The position numbers and the translations under genes are program-made. The notes under the pieces were generated by a model, which saw nothing but the letters and a program-made list of their open reading frames with translations, had not been told where the DNA came from and searched no databases. Of a stretch of 64,000 nt of DNA, positions 45,093-53,977 are shown piece by piece (position 1 is the first letter of the stretch; every line of letters starts with the position of its first letter). This stretch comes from CBDDCA01 sp965218205. Lineage in GTDB: Bacteria > Spirochaetota > Spirochaetia > WTKD01 > G963693115. The stretch covers positions 1,116,001-1,180,000 of the forward strand of contig OZ244590.1 in the NCBI GenBank assembly GCA_965218205.1. Direction: 5' to 3'.

Positions 45093-46649
45093 ATGAGTAA
45101 ATTCCAAAATTTAAATCTTGACAGATTACATCAGCTTATCAATGTAAACCTTACCGTTACTGAAAATTACGATAATTTTGAAGTTGTCCTTCAACGGTTA
45201 CTTCATGCCATTGAGATGATTACAAATTGTGAAGTAACATCTTTTTTATTGTATGATAATGAAACAAAAAATCTTACCTTTAGATTAGCGAGTGGTAAAA
45301 ATACTCATGAGCTTCTTGGGCTTGTTGTTCCTAATGGAAGAGGAATAGCTCATACTGCTATTCGTGATAAAAAAGGGATGATAATCAATGATATGAATGA
45401 GGTAAAGGATAAGCATTATACAGAGATAGATAAAATATTAAATTTTAAGACAATAAATCTTATGGCTTTTCCTATGCTAGATCATAATGGGGAAGTAATA
45501 GGAGTAGTAGAAGCATGTAATAAGAAAAATGATGAAAAGTTTACTAATGAAGATTATCAAATTTTACTCATCTTTTGTCAAACAGCTGAACGGGCATTGA
45601 GGCATACTATAAAAATAGCAAATCTTAGAAAAAAATTAGATTTTGCTAATAGAAAATTAACTGATTTATTGCATCCTTTGTTTGTGTATGGAAGCAAAGA
45701 GTCAGAAACAAAGTTGGCTTTTGCAAAGAAGATTGCCGATTCACAGTCTCGAGTACTCATCTATGGTGAAAGAGGTACAGGGAAAACAAACTTAGCAACA
45801 CAGATTCATCGACTTAGTGACAGAAACGATAAACCTATTGAGTATATTAACTGTGTAGATCTATCGTTAATAAAAAATGAACAAGAACAGTACATACATA
45901 TTTTTGGTGCAAGCAGAAATACTAAGCTAGGAATACGGAATGATATACAAGGAATTTTTGAATTAACTACAGGAGGTACTATAATATTGCAAGAGATTGG
46001 CTATCTTCCGTTGTTTATTCAAGAAAAAATTATGCTCCTTATAAAATTTGGTCATATAACTCCCTATGGATCAGATAGTAATAAATCAATCAATGTTCGA
46101 ATTCTTGTTACTACTTCTCAAAAACTTGAAGAGCTTGTTGAATTGCATAAATTTCAAGAAGATTTATTTTATTTACTGAACTCTGTTAATATTTCAATTT
46201 CACCATTAAGTGCTAGAAAAGAAGATATAGTACCAATAGCAGAGTATTTTTTTAAGAAATGTGTAGATGAAAGTAAAAAGGTTATTACCAGTATTGAACC
46301 AAAAGTATTTTATATTCTAAAAAGTTATTCATGGCCTAATAATGTAGCTGAATTATATAATGTTATACAAAGGGCTGTGTTGAATTGTGATGAAACTACT
46401 TTACGGATTCATCATATTGCTCTCCATAATTTTGGTGTTAGTGATGCTGATGGAATAAAAAAGAAAGAGACTTTTGTTACCTTACAGGACGGAATAAATG
46501 AATTTAAGAGGAGGTATATTTATCAAGTATTACTCCATAATGGTTGGAGTTATACAAAATCAGCGAGAGTTCTTAAGATTCAACGTTCATATCTTTCTAA
46601 GTTAGTGAAAATATATAACTTAAAATCAGGGGATGAAAAAATAGTATAG
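45093..46649 (+). CDS. GAF/AAA+ protein resembling a sigma-54 activator but lacking key motifs
   Basis: The protein has 518 residues. A GAF domain (about 20-175), a coiled linker, an AAA+ domain (about 195-430) and a Fis-type helix-turn-helix (about 470-515, SYTKSARVLKIQRSYLSKL) give the layout of bacterial enhancer-binding proteins such as NtrC or NifA. Walker A is GERGTGKT (225-232). However the sigma-54-contacting GAFTGA loop is not recognisable (HIFGASRNTKLG at 269-280), Walker B has Gln for Asp (IILQEIG, 297-303), and the arginine fingers of FREDLYYRL are FQEDLFYLL (354-362). It therefore probably cannot hydrolyse ATP or activate sigma-54 normally and may be a DNA-binding signal sensor. 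It is probably co-transcribed with cmk-rpsA. Confidence 0.85.
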   Translation: MSKFQNLNLDRLHQLINVNLTVTENYDNFEVVLQRLLHAIEMITNCEVTSFLLYDNETKNLTFRLASGKNTHELLGLVVPNGRGIAHTAIRDKKGMIINDMNEVKDKHYTEIDKILNFKTINLMAFPMLDHNGEVIGVVEACNKKNDEKFTNEDYQILLIFCQTAERALRHTIKIANLRKKLDFANRKLTDLLHPLFVYGSKESETKLAFAKKIADSQSRVLIYGERGTGKTNLATQIHRLSDRNDKPIEYINCVDLSLIKNEQEQYIHIFGASRNTKLGIRNDIQGIFELTTGGTIILQEIGYLPLFIQEKIMLLIKFGHITPYGSDSNKSINVRILVTTSQKLEELVELHKFQEDLFYLLNSVNISISPLSARKEDIVPIAEYFFKKCVDESKKVITSIEPKVFYILKSYSWPNNVAELYNVIQRAVLNCDETTLRIHHIALHNFGVSDADGIKKKETFVTLQDGINEFKRRYIYQVLLHNGWSYTKSARVLKIQRSYLSKLVKIYNLKSGDEKIV

Positions 46650-46733
46650 CAATAGTATGGCAACGAACGAAGAATGATGGCAATAGCATATGACATATAA
46701 TTACATTTTTGAAGGATTGGAGAAATACAAAGA

Positions 46734-47561
46734 ATGGCAATGAATTACGAATCGCACAATACACTTGAATTTTTTATCTCAAAGTATAAGTGGGTGTTTA
46801 TTATTGCGTTTATAGTGCTTATTATTATAGGAATAAGCGTGCTATTTATTACACAACAAAGCAATACAAAGAGTATAGAGGCTACTATAGCATTTGAAGC
46901 TCTTGAGGAAGATTACGAAAATTTTACTCAAGATTATAGTTTGTATGAAGATCATAGTGATACTATTGATGCGGAAAAAATGGATGCATTGGTGCAAAGC
47001 TATAAGGAGATAACACAAAAATATCCTAGGGAAACTGTGGCACAAAAATCGTTTCTTAATATAGGTACTATCTATGCTATAGATAAGAAAAATGAGGCAG
47101 CACTTCAATATTTTTCTCTTGCGGTACAAAATGGATCTATTGCGTATCGTACCTATTTGACCCCTCGTGCTTTATTTAATGTTGCCGCTATGCAGGAAAA
47201 TGCAGATTCTCCTATGGAAGCGATTGCTACATATCAACGTATTATCAATGAATATCCAAACGATTTGATTGCTCCTCATGCTATGTTTAATATAGCAAGA
47301 ATAAATGAACAAATAAATGAGACTTCAATAGAAGCTATTGGCTATTACCAACTAATAGTAGAGAACGAAGACTGGAAAGACTCAAAATGGGTAAGCATTG
47401 CTAAAAGTCGCTTGGCTCTTTTACAAAAACTTGTAGATGAAGATACGGATGAAGCCACACATGAAACTAATGAAGCTATAGACGAAGCCATAAATGAAGA
47501 CAACACAGACGAAGCCACTAATGAAAATATAGATAAAAACAGCATAGACGAAAATCAATAA
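46734..47561 (+). CDS. Membrane-anchored TPR protein with acidic repetitive tail
   Basis: The protein has 275 residues. One membrane segment (about 17-38, FIIAFIVLIIIGISVLFIT) follows a short cytoplasmic N-terminus, and the rest would be periplasmic. TPR-like helices cover about 75-220 (SFLNIGTIYAIDKKNEAALQYFSLA, EAIATYQRIINEYPND). The layout resembles YfgM/BamD-like or tol-pal-associated TPR proteins, but no specific match is claimed. The last 45 residues are a low-complexity Asp/Glu/Asn/Thr/Ala tail (DEATHETNEAIDEAINED) similar in composition to the recA tail. GGAG (46719-46722) lies 11 nt before the ATG. Confidence 0.75.
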   Translation: MAMNYESHNTLEFFISKYKWVFIIAFIVLIIIGISVLFITQQSNTKSIEATIAFEALEEDYENFTQDYSLYEDHSDTIDAEKMDALVQSYKEITQKYPRETVAQKSFLNIGTIYAIDKKNEAALQYFSLAVQNGSIAYRTYLTPRALFNVAAMQENADSPMEAIATYQRIINEYPNDLIAPHAMFNIARINEQINETSIEAIGYYQLIVENEDWKDSKWVSIAKSRLALLQKLVDEDTDEATHETNEAIDEAINEDNTDEATNENIDKNSIDENQ

Positions 47562-47580
47562 ATATGGTAGTATAATAGAG

Positions 47581-48357
47581 ATGAAAAGAAAGTATTCTTT
47601 GTTTCCTTTTAGATCTCAAAATATACCGTTACTATTGGTACTTTTTTTTCTGATTATTTCGTCTTGCGGTGTTCCTACCATTATCTTATTTAATGCTGCA
47701 GAAGTTATAACAGACGCAGGGGCTAAAACGATAACTATTGTTCATAATAGTAGTAATGATGCATTACCTTCTGTAAAATTTATAGGATATGAAGTATACT
47801 ATAAATTATATAAATCTAGTGATATTGACAAGAGAGCAGAGGATAAAAATTATATCACAGATACCTCTGCGAGAGTTCCTTCCACTTCTGTCTTAACTTC
47901 AAAAAATTTTCTTAAACTAAAAGTTGTAAACTTTAGTGCAGATGAAAATAAGTTTAACGATACTACCGATACCCCTAATGTTGCTATAAACAGCTCTAAC
48001 CAACGAGTAATCTTAGATTTTGGTGTTTCTAATCCAAGTGAGTACTCATACACTGCTGGAACAACAGGAGAATTTTATGGCTATCAGGCCCTCCTTATTA
48101 ACCAAAACAACAGCACAGAAGTGCTTCATAGAAACCTCAATACTACCACTAAACCGTTTTTTGATACACAGACTAACACATCTTTCAGTAGTTCTGATTA
48201 CGATGTTAGAAAGATGATATCCTCTTTTAATAATGATACATTAGAACTTGTTATTGCTGTCATCCCTTATGGCATAAATCTTGCCAATGTACAAGTAGTA
48301 TATGGTAACATAGCAATATCAGAAGACGTAACTCTTGATTACGGCAGCACTCCCTAG
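47581..48357 (+). CDS. Small hypothetical lipoprotein
   Basis: The protein has 258 residues. An N-terminal basic region and hydrophobic stretch (LLLVLFFLIISSC) end in a lipobox SSC at about residue 29. The mature part is beta-rich with YEVYYKLYKSSD, suggesting an FN3-like fold (compare YKVYRV in the giant lipoproteins), but the match is weak. No other domain is recognised. It begins 19 nt after the TPR membrane gene and is probably co-transcribed; TATAAT at 47571-47576 is too close to the ATG (4 nt) to serve it easily. No Shine-Dalgarno is seen. Confidence 0.75.
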   Translation: MKRKYSLFPFRSQNIPLLLVLFFLIISSCGVPTIILFNAAEVITDAGAKTITIVHNSSNDALPSVKFIGYEVYYKLYKSSDIDKRAEDKNYITDTSARVPSTSVLTSKNFLKLKVVNFSADENKFNDTTDTPNVAINSSNQRVILDFGVSNPSEYSYTAGTTGEFYGYQALLINQNNSTEVLHRNLNTTTKPFFDTQTNTSFSSSDYDVRKMISSFNNDTLELVIAVIPYGINLANVQVVYGNIAISEDVTLDYGSTP

Positions 48358-48422
48358 CTAGCCTTCTCATTTGAATTTCCATTTTCTCTACTGTGTGTGA
48401 AGTGTGCAATGTGAATATGTAG

Positions 48423-48450
48423 TATAATTGTATTGGAGAGATAGGAGGAG
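48423..48450 (+). promoter_or_regulatory. -10 box and Shine-Dalgarno of the TPR-DUF2971 gene
   Basis: TATAAT (48423-48428) lies 26 nt before the ATG and AGGAGGAG (48443-48450) 4 nt before it. A -35 box is not clear. The Shine-Dalgarno decides for ATG 48455 over the earlier in-frame start at 48428, which overlaps the -10 box. Confidence 0.5.
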
Positions 48451-48454
48451 AATT

Positions 48455-50500
48455 ATGGATCAAGATCCAGTAATAAATATACTAAAAGAAAGTGCAAAGC
48501 ATAATTTTAATAAAGGAAAGTATGAAGAAGCAATAAAAGATTATGACAAAGCGATAGAGCTAAATCCACAAGATGCAACAGCATACTACAACAGAGGAAT
48601 TACAAAAAAGGAGCAAGGAAAGTATGAAGAAGCAATAAAAGATTACGACAAAGCGATAGAGCTAAATCCACAAGATGCAACAGCATACAACAACAGAGGA
48701 AATACGAAACAGGAGCAAGGAAAGTATGAAGAAGCAATAAAAGATTACGACAAAGCAATAGAGCTAAATCCACAAGATGCAACAGCATACAACAACAGAG
48801 GAAATACGAAACAGGAGCAAGGAAAGTATGAAGAAGCAATAAAAGATTACGACAAAGCGATAGAGCTAAATCCACAAGATGCAACAGCATACAACAACAG
48901 AGGAAATACGAAACAGGAGCAAGGAAAGTATGAAGAAGCAATAAAAGATTACGACAAAGCAATAGAGCTAAATCCACAAGATGCAACAGCATACAACAAC
49001 AGAGGAAATACGAAACAGGAGCAAGGAAAGTATGAAGAAGCAATAAAAGATTACGACAAAGCAATAGAGCTAAATCCACAAGATGCAACAGCATACTACA
49101 ATAGAGGAAATACGAAACAGGAGCAAGGAAAGTATGAAGAAGCAATAAAAGATTACGACAAAGCAATAGAGCTAAATCCACAAGATGCAGACGCATACAA
49201 CAACAGAGGAAATACGAAACAGGAGCAAGGAAAGTATGAAGAAGCAATAAAAGATTACGACAAAGCAATAGAGCTAAATCCACAAGATGCAACAGCATAC
49301 AACAACAGAGGAAATACGAAACAGGAGCAAGGAAAGTATGAAGAAGCAATAAAAGATTACGACAAAGCAATAGAGCTAAATCCACAAGATGCAACAGCAT
49401 ACAACAACAGAGGAAATACGAAACAGGAGCAAGGAAAGTATGAAGAAGCAATAAAAGATTACGACAAAGCAATAGAGCTAAATCCACAATATGCAACAGC
49501 ATACAACAACAGAGGAAATACGAAACAGGAGCAAGGAAAGTATGAAGAAGCAATAAAAGATTACGACAAAGCAATAGAGCTAAATCCACAAAATGCAACA
49601 GCATACTACAATAGAGGAAATACGAAACAGGAGCAAGGAAAGTATGAAGAAGCAATAAAAGATTACGACAAAGCAATAGAGCTAAATCCACAAAATGCAA
49701 CAGCATACTACAATAGAGGAAATACGAAACAGGAGCAAGGAAAGTATGAAGAAGCAACAGCAGATATCAAAAAAGCAATCAAAGTAGAATGTGAGAAACA
49801 AAAAGAGAATTACAATACTAGAATAGGATATAAATTTAAGCCTATCAATAAGGAAACAATAGATATGCTAGTAAAAGGAAAGATATATTTTAGTGATATT
49901 TCATCACTCAATGATCCATTGGAATGTCCTATGCTTAATAAATCACGCAAAGACAATTTTATGAAGGATATATTTAGAGGTGATTATGAACCATATATAC
50001 TATCTTTTGTTGCTCCAAAAGGTAAAGTACCTAAAGATACCCCCGATGAAGTAATAAATAATACACTATTGTTTAGTCATTATGCTGATAGACATAGAGG
50101 GATATGTATAGAATATGAGATAACGAAAGAGCTATTAGAACAAGGAACAATACTGCATACCGATGCACAGTATAGTAATGATACAAAAGCAAAAAGTATA
50201 GCATATCTCTTTGCTATAAAAGAAAAAAGATGGAGCTATGAACATGAAGAACGCTTTATACTTTTTGGATGTAAAAAAGATCAGAAACATGGAACAGGAG
50301 TATACATTGATGGTTACGTTGATGATGTTGATTGTGCTGTTGTTAAAAAAATTATTTTTGGATTAGAAACGCCTGAGGAAGATAAAGAGTTATTATATGA
50401 GCTACTAAAGGACAAAGAAATAGATTTTTTTGAAACAAGGAATGATGAGAAAAATAAATATTTTAATTTTACATTTCCTCCTTACAAGCCTAAATCATAA
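48455..50500 (+). CDS. TPR array fused to a DUF2971 domain
   Basis: The protein has 681 residues. Residues 12 to about 440 are 13 TPR units of 34 residues (NNRGNTKQEQGKYEEAIKDY, DKAIELNPQDAT), twelve of them almost identical. Residues about 455-681 match DUF2971: FSDISSLNDPLECP, FSHYADRHRGICIEY and WSYEHEERFILFG are its hallmarks. The domain's activity is not known to me; it is common in accessory regions and near defence genes. No signal peptide is seen, so it is cytosolic. It faces a restriction-modification pair across a 124-bp gap. The TPR part is likely a protein-binding scaffold whose length can change by unequal crossing-over. Confidence 0.88.
   Translation: MDQDPVINILKESAKHNFNKGKYEEAIKDYDKAIELNPQDATAYYNRGITKKEQGKYEEAIKDYDKAIELNPQDATAYNNRGNTKQEQGKYEEAIKDYDKAIELNPQDATAYNNRGNTKQEQGKYEEAIKDYDKAIELNPQDATAYNNRGNTKQEQGKYEEAIKDYDKAIELNPQDATAYNNRGNTKQEQGKYEEAIKDYDKAIELNPQDATAYYNRGNTKQEQGKYEEAIKDYDKAIELNPQDADAYNNRGNTKQEQGKYEEAIKDYDKAIELNPQDATAYNNRGNTKQEQGKYEEAIKDYDKAIELNPQDATAYNNRGNTKQEQGKYEEAIKDYDKAIELNPQYATAYNNRGNTKQEQGKYEEAIKDYDKAIELNPQNATAYYNRGNTKQEQGKYEEAIKDYDKAIELNPQNATAYYNRGNTKQEQGKYEEATADIKKAIKVECEKQKENYNTRIGYKFKPINKETIDMLVKGKIYFSDISSLNDPLECPMLNKSRKDNFMKDIFRGDYEPYILSFVAPKGKVPKDTPDEVINNTLLFSHYADRHRGICIEYEITKELLEQGTILHTDAQYSNDTKAKSIAYLFAIKEKRWSYEHEERFILFGCKKDQKHGTGVYIDGYVDDVDCAVVKKIIFGLETPEEDKELLYELLKDKEIDFFETRNDEKNKYFNFTFPPYKPKS
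48515..49757 (+). repeat. 12 near-perfect 102-bp tandem units in the TPR gene
   Basis: The GCATAC landmark recurs at 48581 and every 102 bp to 49703. Units differ by only a few bases each (for example GCGATAG/GCAATAG, AACAAC/TACAAT, CAAGAT/CAATAT/CAAAAT). Such DNA-level identity, including synonymous sites, shows recent expansion or ongoing homogenisation. Confidence 0.93.
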
Positions 50501-50624
50501 TAATGATTAATATTAATTAGTATATTCTGCTACTTACCTATAAAAATCTCCCTAATTATTACTTCCTATAAGTGCAATTCTGTCTACCAATTACAGTGTA
50601 AATAAATGTAACAATGTTATACGA

Positions 50625-51401
50625 TTATAAGTATTGTAAAAAGTAATCATCAATTTCTTTTCTCATTTGTATTCCTACTCTTTCAAAGCAGTCAAGTAAA
50701 GTATGGTATGCTCCTTTTCCACCAAGAAAATCCCAAAATTCTTCAGCTACTTTTAATTCTTGTTTTATATCAAGCATTCCTGCCATTGTCCATCTATCAT
50801 AAGGCTTTGGATCATATGGATTATATGGAATAGCAATAAGTGTATGTACTTTTGCTTGAGGCTTTTCAGCTAATACTGAAGCTGTCCACTCTAAAAGAGT
50901 TCTTTTGAATTCCTTAAAAGAGCCTCTGTTTGGTTTTGCTGTTTTAATATCAATGAGATATATCTCACCTTCCATACTTTCTAAATAAAGATCTACTTTT
51001 GTTAATTTTACTTCTCTCATTTCTCCACTTTGACAAACATTACGAATAATTTCAATGTCTCTCTGTTTATTTGGCCCTATAATTGCGAAAGATAAGCTAT
51101 CTATTGTTTTTTGAATTTCAAAATGAGCAGAGTTACTTATTTTAGCTCCTGATTTTACTTGTGTTTTTACCACTTTAAATCTATTTGAGGCAAGAGATAC
51201 TGCTATTGGCTCAAAAATGGTAGTACCAAAATTTGTATTAAGTGAATGGATGAATGAATATAAGGCAAGTCTATCTTTTCCTAGCAACCTTGTATGAAAC
51301 GGCATTATTGCTGGTTCAGGATTATGGCTAGCAAATTTCTTTCTTAAGCTCACTTTTATTATTTCTTCAATAGATTGTATCTGCTGTGATATAAGCATCA
51401 T
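50625..51401 (-). CDS. Type II restriction endonuclease, TdeIII-like
   Basis: The protein has 258 residues. The region PFHTRLLGKDRLALYSFIHSLNTNFG and the PD-(D/E)XK core with D137 (KVDLYLES), D151 and K153 (LIDIKTAKPN) resemble the TdeIII/MjaII family, whose members I recall cutting GGNCC; the specificity here is inferred. It would cleave unmethylated foreign DNA. Its ATG overlaps the methyltransferase stop by one base (TAATG), with GGAG just upstream inside the methyltransferase, so translation is coupled, a usual way to ensure methylation first. It converges on the TPR-DUF2971 gene; the gap 50501-50624 is AT-rich without a clear terminator. Confidence 0.85.
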   Translation of the reverse strand: MMLISQQIQSIEEIIKVSLRKKFASHNPEPAIMPFHTRLLGKDRLALYSFIHSLNTNFGTTIFEPIAVSLASNRFKVVKTQVKSGAKISNSAHFEIQKTIDSLSFAIIGPNKQRDIEIIRNVCQSGEMREVKLTKVDLYLESMEGEIYLIDIKTAKPNRGSFKEFKRTLLEWTASVLAEKPQAKVHTLIAIPYNPYDPKPYDRWTMAGMLDIKQELKVAEEFWDFLGGKGAYHTLLDCFERVGIQMRKEIDDYFLQYL

Positions 51402-52978
51402 TACTGCTCCTTTAGGTGAAAAATAGTTTCTGCATATGCAGATGTATTTTTTTCTGTTCTGTTTAAGACAGGCCTTTTATATTGATCTACTATTTGCATA
51501 TTTGCTTTTTCAGCAATAGTTGGGTATAGATTATATTTATCATTAGCTACTAAAAAAACATTATAGTCTTTTTGTAAGTATCTTTTCGCATTACTTAAAA
51601 CACTTGCTACCCCCTCAGCATATGATGTACGAGCATCTTTTCCTTGTCCTTTATATAAAGGGCCTATTTCAAGTTCATCATTACGTTTAAGCCCAAATAA
51701 CTCATATGCATATGCATGCTGTTGATGATAATCGATTAAGCCTACATACGGAGGGCTTGAAAATATCCCTTTAATTTTATGTTTTTGTAACAAAATTTCT
51801 AATGTAGGATTGTTTTTGTGTAATTGTGATGCTATATCAATACTTTTCGCATCCCCTTGTAAAAAACTGTACAAGCTATCTGTACGTAATGCATCAAACT
51901 CCAAAAGACGCTGTATTGTATCAGCACTATATCTTTTCCACCAAGAAAGAAGTGAAAACAAAGGCTTGCATATTTTTCCATGTTTTTTACAATAATATGT
52001 TTGTATTACAGGCTTTTTTAATGTGGTTAAATCAGCATGGGCAGTAGCTCGACAAGATCGTATTGTTCTACTTAATATGATAGTAATAATGTTTTTGATA
52101 GTTTGACTCTTGATGTTCTTGATATGCTCATATATAAAATCCATTTCTTTTCTTATTGGATGTATGTACCATGTTTCAAGAAATGTATTTGCTTTTTCTT
52201 GTTGTATTGTAAGCTGGTATTTCTTTTGCAATCTGTCAAAAATAAGCACAAACTCACTTTCTTTTGCAGAAGCATATTCTTTTTCATTTATCTCATGCTT
52301 TCTTACTTGTATCTTGTATTCTGGAGAAGGAAAATATTTTTTATTGAATTCAGAAAGCTCTGCAAGAAGCTCATTTTCAAACTGTACATTTATATTATTT
52401 GCAATAAACTTTTGAAGAGCAGTAGTTATGTATTGTAGCTCCTTTTGTATAGTATCAAAATGTACCTTTTCTATCTTTGCATTAGATATGAGTGTATTAA
52501 ATAGAGAAATATCAATGCCTACGGCATGTATTCCCAGCTCATTTGCTTGTATTACTGTTGTACCACTTCCAGAAAATGGATCTAAAACAATATCTCCCTT
52601 CTTAAAGTACACTTCTTTCTTGATAGTATCTATATGATCATCTAAAAAATATTCTACTAATTGGGGGATAAATTTTCCTTTATATGGATGTAATCTATGA
52701 ATGTGCTTTGTAGTCTCTTTTTCTGTAAGGTTATTAAAAGACAAAGATAAGTGTATGTCTTCCCCTAACTTTTCTTTCCAATCGTTTTCTCTTTGATTCT
52801 TAAAGTTGTCATAGTAATAGAGTAAATCATATTTATTGACTACTACCTTTCCTTGTTTTTCATACTTCTTAATTTTGCCATATTGAAGTAAGTACGATAT
52901 ATTTGAAGGAGTAACATTTTTATTGAGATATTCACTTGCCCATGTACTTGCTTTTTTTATTGTCAATAACTCTGTCAT
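51401..52978 (-). CDS. DNA methyltransferase of the TdeIII-like system (N4-cytosine type motifs)
   Basis: The protein has 525 residues. An N-terminal helix-turn-helix/excisionase-like segment (6-58) precedes the cofactor motif LDPFSGSGTT (132-141) and, far downstream, the catalytic SSPPYVGLIDY (407-417). The order motif I, long target-recognition stretch, motif IV and the SPPY signature suggest an amino-methyltransferase, most likely N4-cytosine. It protects host DNA from the enzyme encoded next to it. The N-terminal DNA-binding domain could regulate its own gene. TATAAT (complement of 52991-52996) lies 12 nt before the ATG; no Shine-Dalgarno is seen. It is divergent from mazG. Confidence 0.88.
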   Translation of the reverse strand: MTELLTIKKASTWASEYLNKNVTPSNISYLLQYGKIKKYEKQGKVVVNKYDLLYYYDNFKNQRENDWKEKLGEDIHLSLSFNNLTEKETTKHIHRLHPYKGKFIPQLVEYFLDDHIDTIKKEVYFKKGDIVLDPFSGSGTTVIQANELGIHAVGIDISLFNTLISNAKIEKVHFDTIQKELQYITTALQKFIANNINVQFENELLAELSEFNKKYFPSPEYKIQVRKHEINEKEYASAKESEFVLIFDRLQKKYQLTIQQEKANTFLETWYIHPIRKEMDFIYEHIKNIKSQTIKNIITIILSRTIRSCRATAHADLTTLKKPVIQTYYCKKHGKICKPLFSLLSWWKRYSADTIQRLLEFDALRTDSLYSFLQGDAKSIDIASQLHKNNPTLEILLQKHKIKGIFSSPPYVGLIDYHQQHAYAYELFGLKRNDELEIGPLYKGQGKDARTSYAEGVASVLSNAKRYLQKDYNVFLVANDKYNLYPTIAEKANMQIVDQYKRPVLNRTEKNTSAYAETIFHLKEQ

Positions 52979-53107
52979 ATAATGTTTTATATTATACCAT
53001 AATAATACTATTGCTTATCATATATCTCATACTGTCATTTTAATGTAAATTTCTTACACTATTTTTAGTACCATAATACCTTCATCGCAATAATATACTA
53101 TATCCTT

Positions 53108-53113
53108 TATAAT
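53108..53113 (+). promoter_or_regulatory. -10 box of mazG placed for a leaderless transcript
   Basis: TATAAT ends exactly 6 nt before ATG 53120, putting the expected transcription start on the A of the start codon. There is no Shine-Dalgarno. Confidence 0.4.
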
Positions 53114-53119
53114 ATACAT

Positions 53120-53959
53120 ATGATTGATGAAAAAGATATACCTCATGTTCTTACAAGTACAGAAGTACAATCGTGGGAAAAAGTAGTGAATACGCTTCTG
53201 TTTTTACGCACAGAACAAGGATGTAACTGGGATAAAGCACAAACGATGGAGAGCATTATTGTAAATTTGGTGGAAGAAGTGTCAGAGCTTATTGATGCTA
53301 TACATATGTATTCTCATAAAAAAAAGGATGCGTCTGTTATAACAGATGACAATAAACAAACGCAAGATCTTATAGAAGAGTTTGGGGATGTACAGCTTGT
53401 ATTGACTATGATGATGATTATTTTTACAGATACTAATAGCACAAAAAATAATAATGATACCTCCTCTCATTTTGATATGAGTACATTTAATGCTATTTTC
53501 GTACAGTTAGGAAATAAATTGATACGAAGGCATCCTCATGTTTTTTCTCATACGGTACTTAATGAGAACAAAGATGATTTATACGCTCAATGGCAGCATA
53601 TTAAGTATCATGTGGAAGGAAAACGGGAGCCAGAAACATTACATGAATATAAACCTTACTTGCATATACTTGAGCGGGTAAAAGAAATTCAAAAAAAAGC
53701 AGAGAAGCTTTCTCTTTCTCAAAAGCAACCTTTTTCAAGTAAACTACAAAAGCTACAACAAAGTCTTGAAGCACTGACAGATGCAGAATCTTCCCTTCCT
53801 GATAAAGGTAGCTATATCCCTATTGATGATGATATACAGTTAAACATTGGAAAATGTTTTTATGAGCTTATAGATATTGCGCGTTCCTTACGAGTAAGCC
53901 CTACCACTTGCCTTACTAAATATATGTCTACTGTGTTGCAAGAGTTACAGCACACATAG
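53120..53959 (+). CDS. mazG: Nucleoside triphosphate pyrophosphohydrolase MazG
   Basis: The protein has 279 residues. MazG hydrolyses (d)NTPs to monophosphates and pyrophosphate, a house-cleaning role, and in E. coli also lowers ppGpp. The first domain is canonical: LRTEQGCNWDKAQTMESI, then the metal-binding helix LVEEVSELIDAI (EExxE) and IEEFGDVQLVL (ExxD), then NKLIRRHPHVFSHT. The second half is diverged: PFSSKLQKLQQSLEALTD has no clear acidic metal site. It stands alone between the restriction-modification genes and a convergent exchanger gene 18 bp away. Confidence 0.92.
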   Translation: MIDEKDIPHVLTSTEVQSWEKVVNTLLFLRTEQGCNWDKAQTMESIIVNLVEEVSELIDAIHMYSHKKKDASVITDDNKQTQDLIEEFGDVQLVLTMMMIIFTDTNSTKNNNDTSSHFDMSTFNAIFVQLGNKLIRRHPHVFSHTVLNENKDDLYAQWQHIKYHVEGKREPETLHEYKPYLHILERVKEIQKKAEKLSLSQKQPFSSKLQKLQQSLEALTDAESSLPDKGSYIPIDDDIQLNIGKCFYELIDIARSLRVSPTTCLTKYMSTVLQELQHT

Positions 53960-53977
53960 TTTTGTTGTCACTATTGC

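Noticed and set aside
48600..49757. Long open frame of 385 codons on the - strand within the TPR array
   Set aside because: It is a repeat-driven mirror: the 102-bp unit has no stop in this frame, so it repeats indefinitely. The Leu/Cys/His-rich product has no start signal and the + strand encodes a clear TPR protein.
48515..49757. CRISPR-like regular repeats
   Set aside because: Units are 102 bp, contiguous, in frame and without unique spacers; they encode TPRs. The 75-bp and about 360-bp arrays are likewise coding.
50501..50624. Palindrome ATTAATATTAAT (50506-50517) as terminator or operator
   Set aside because: Such short AT palindromes are expected by chance in this composition; no GC stem or T tract accompanies it.
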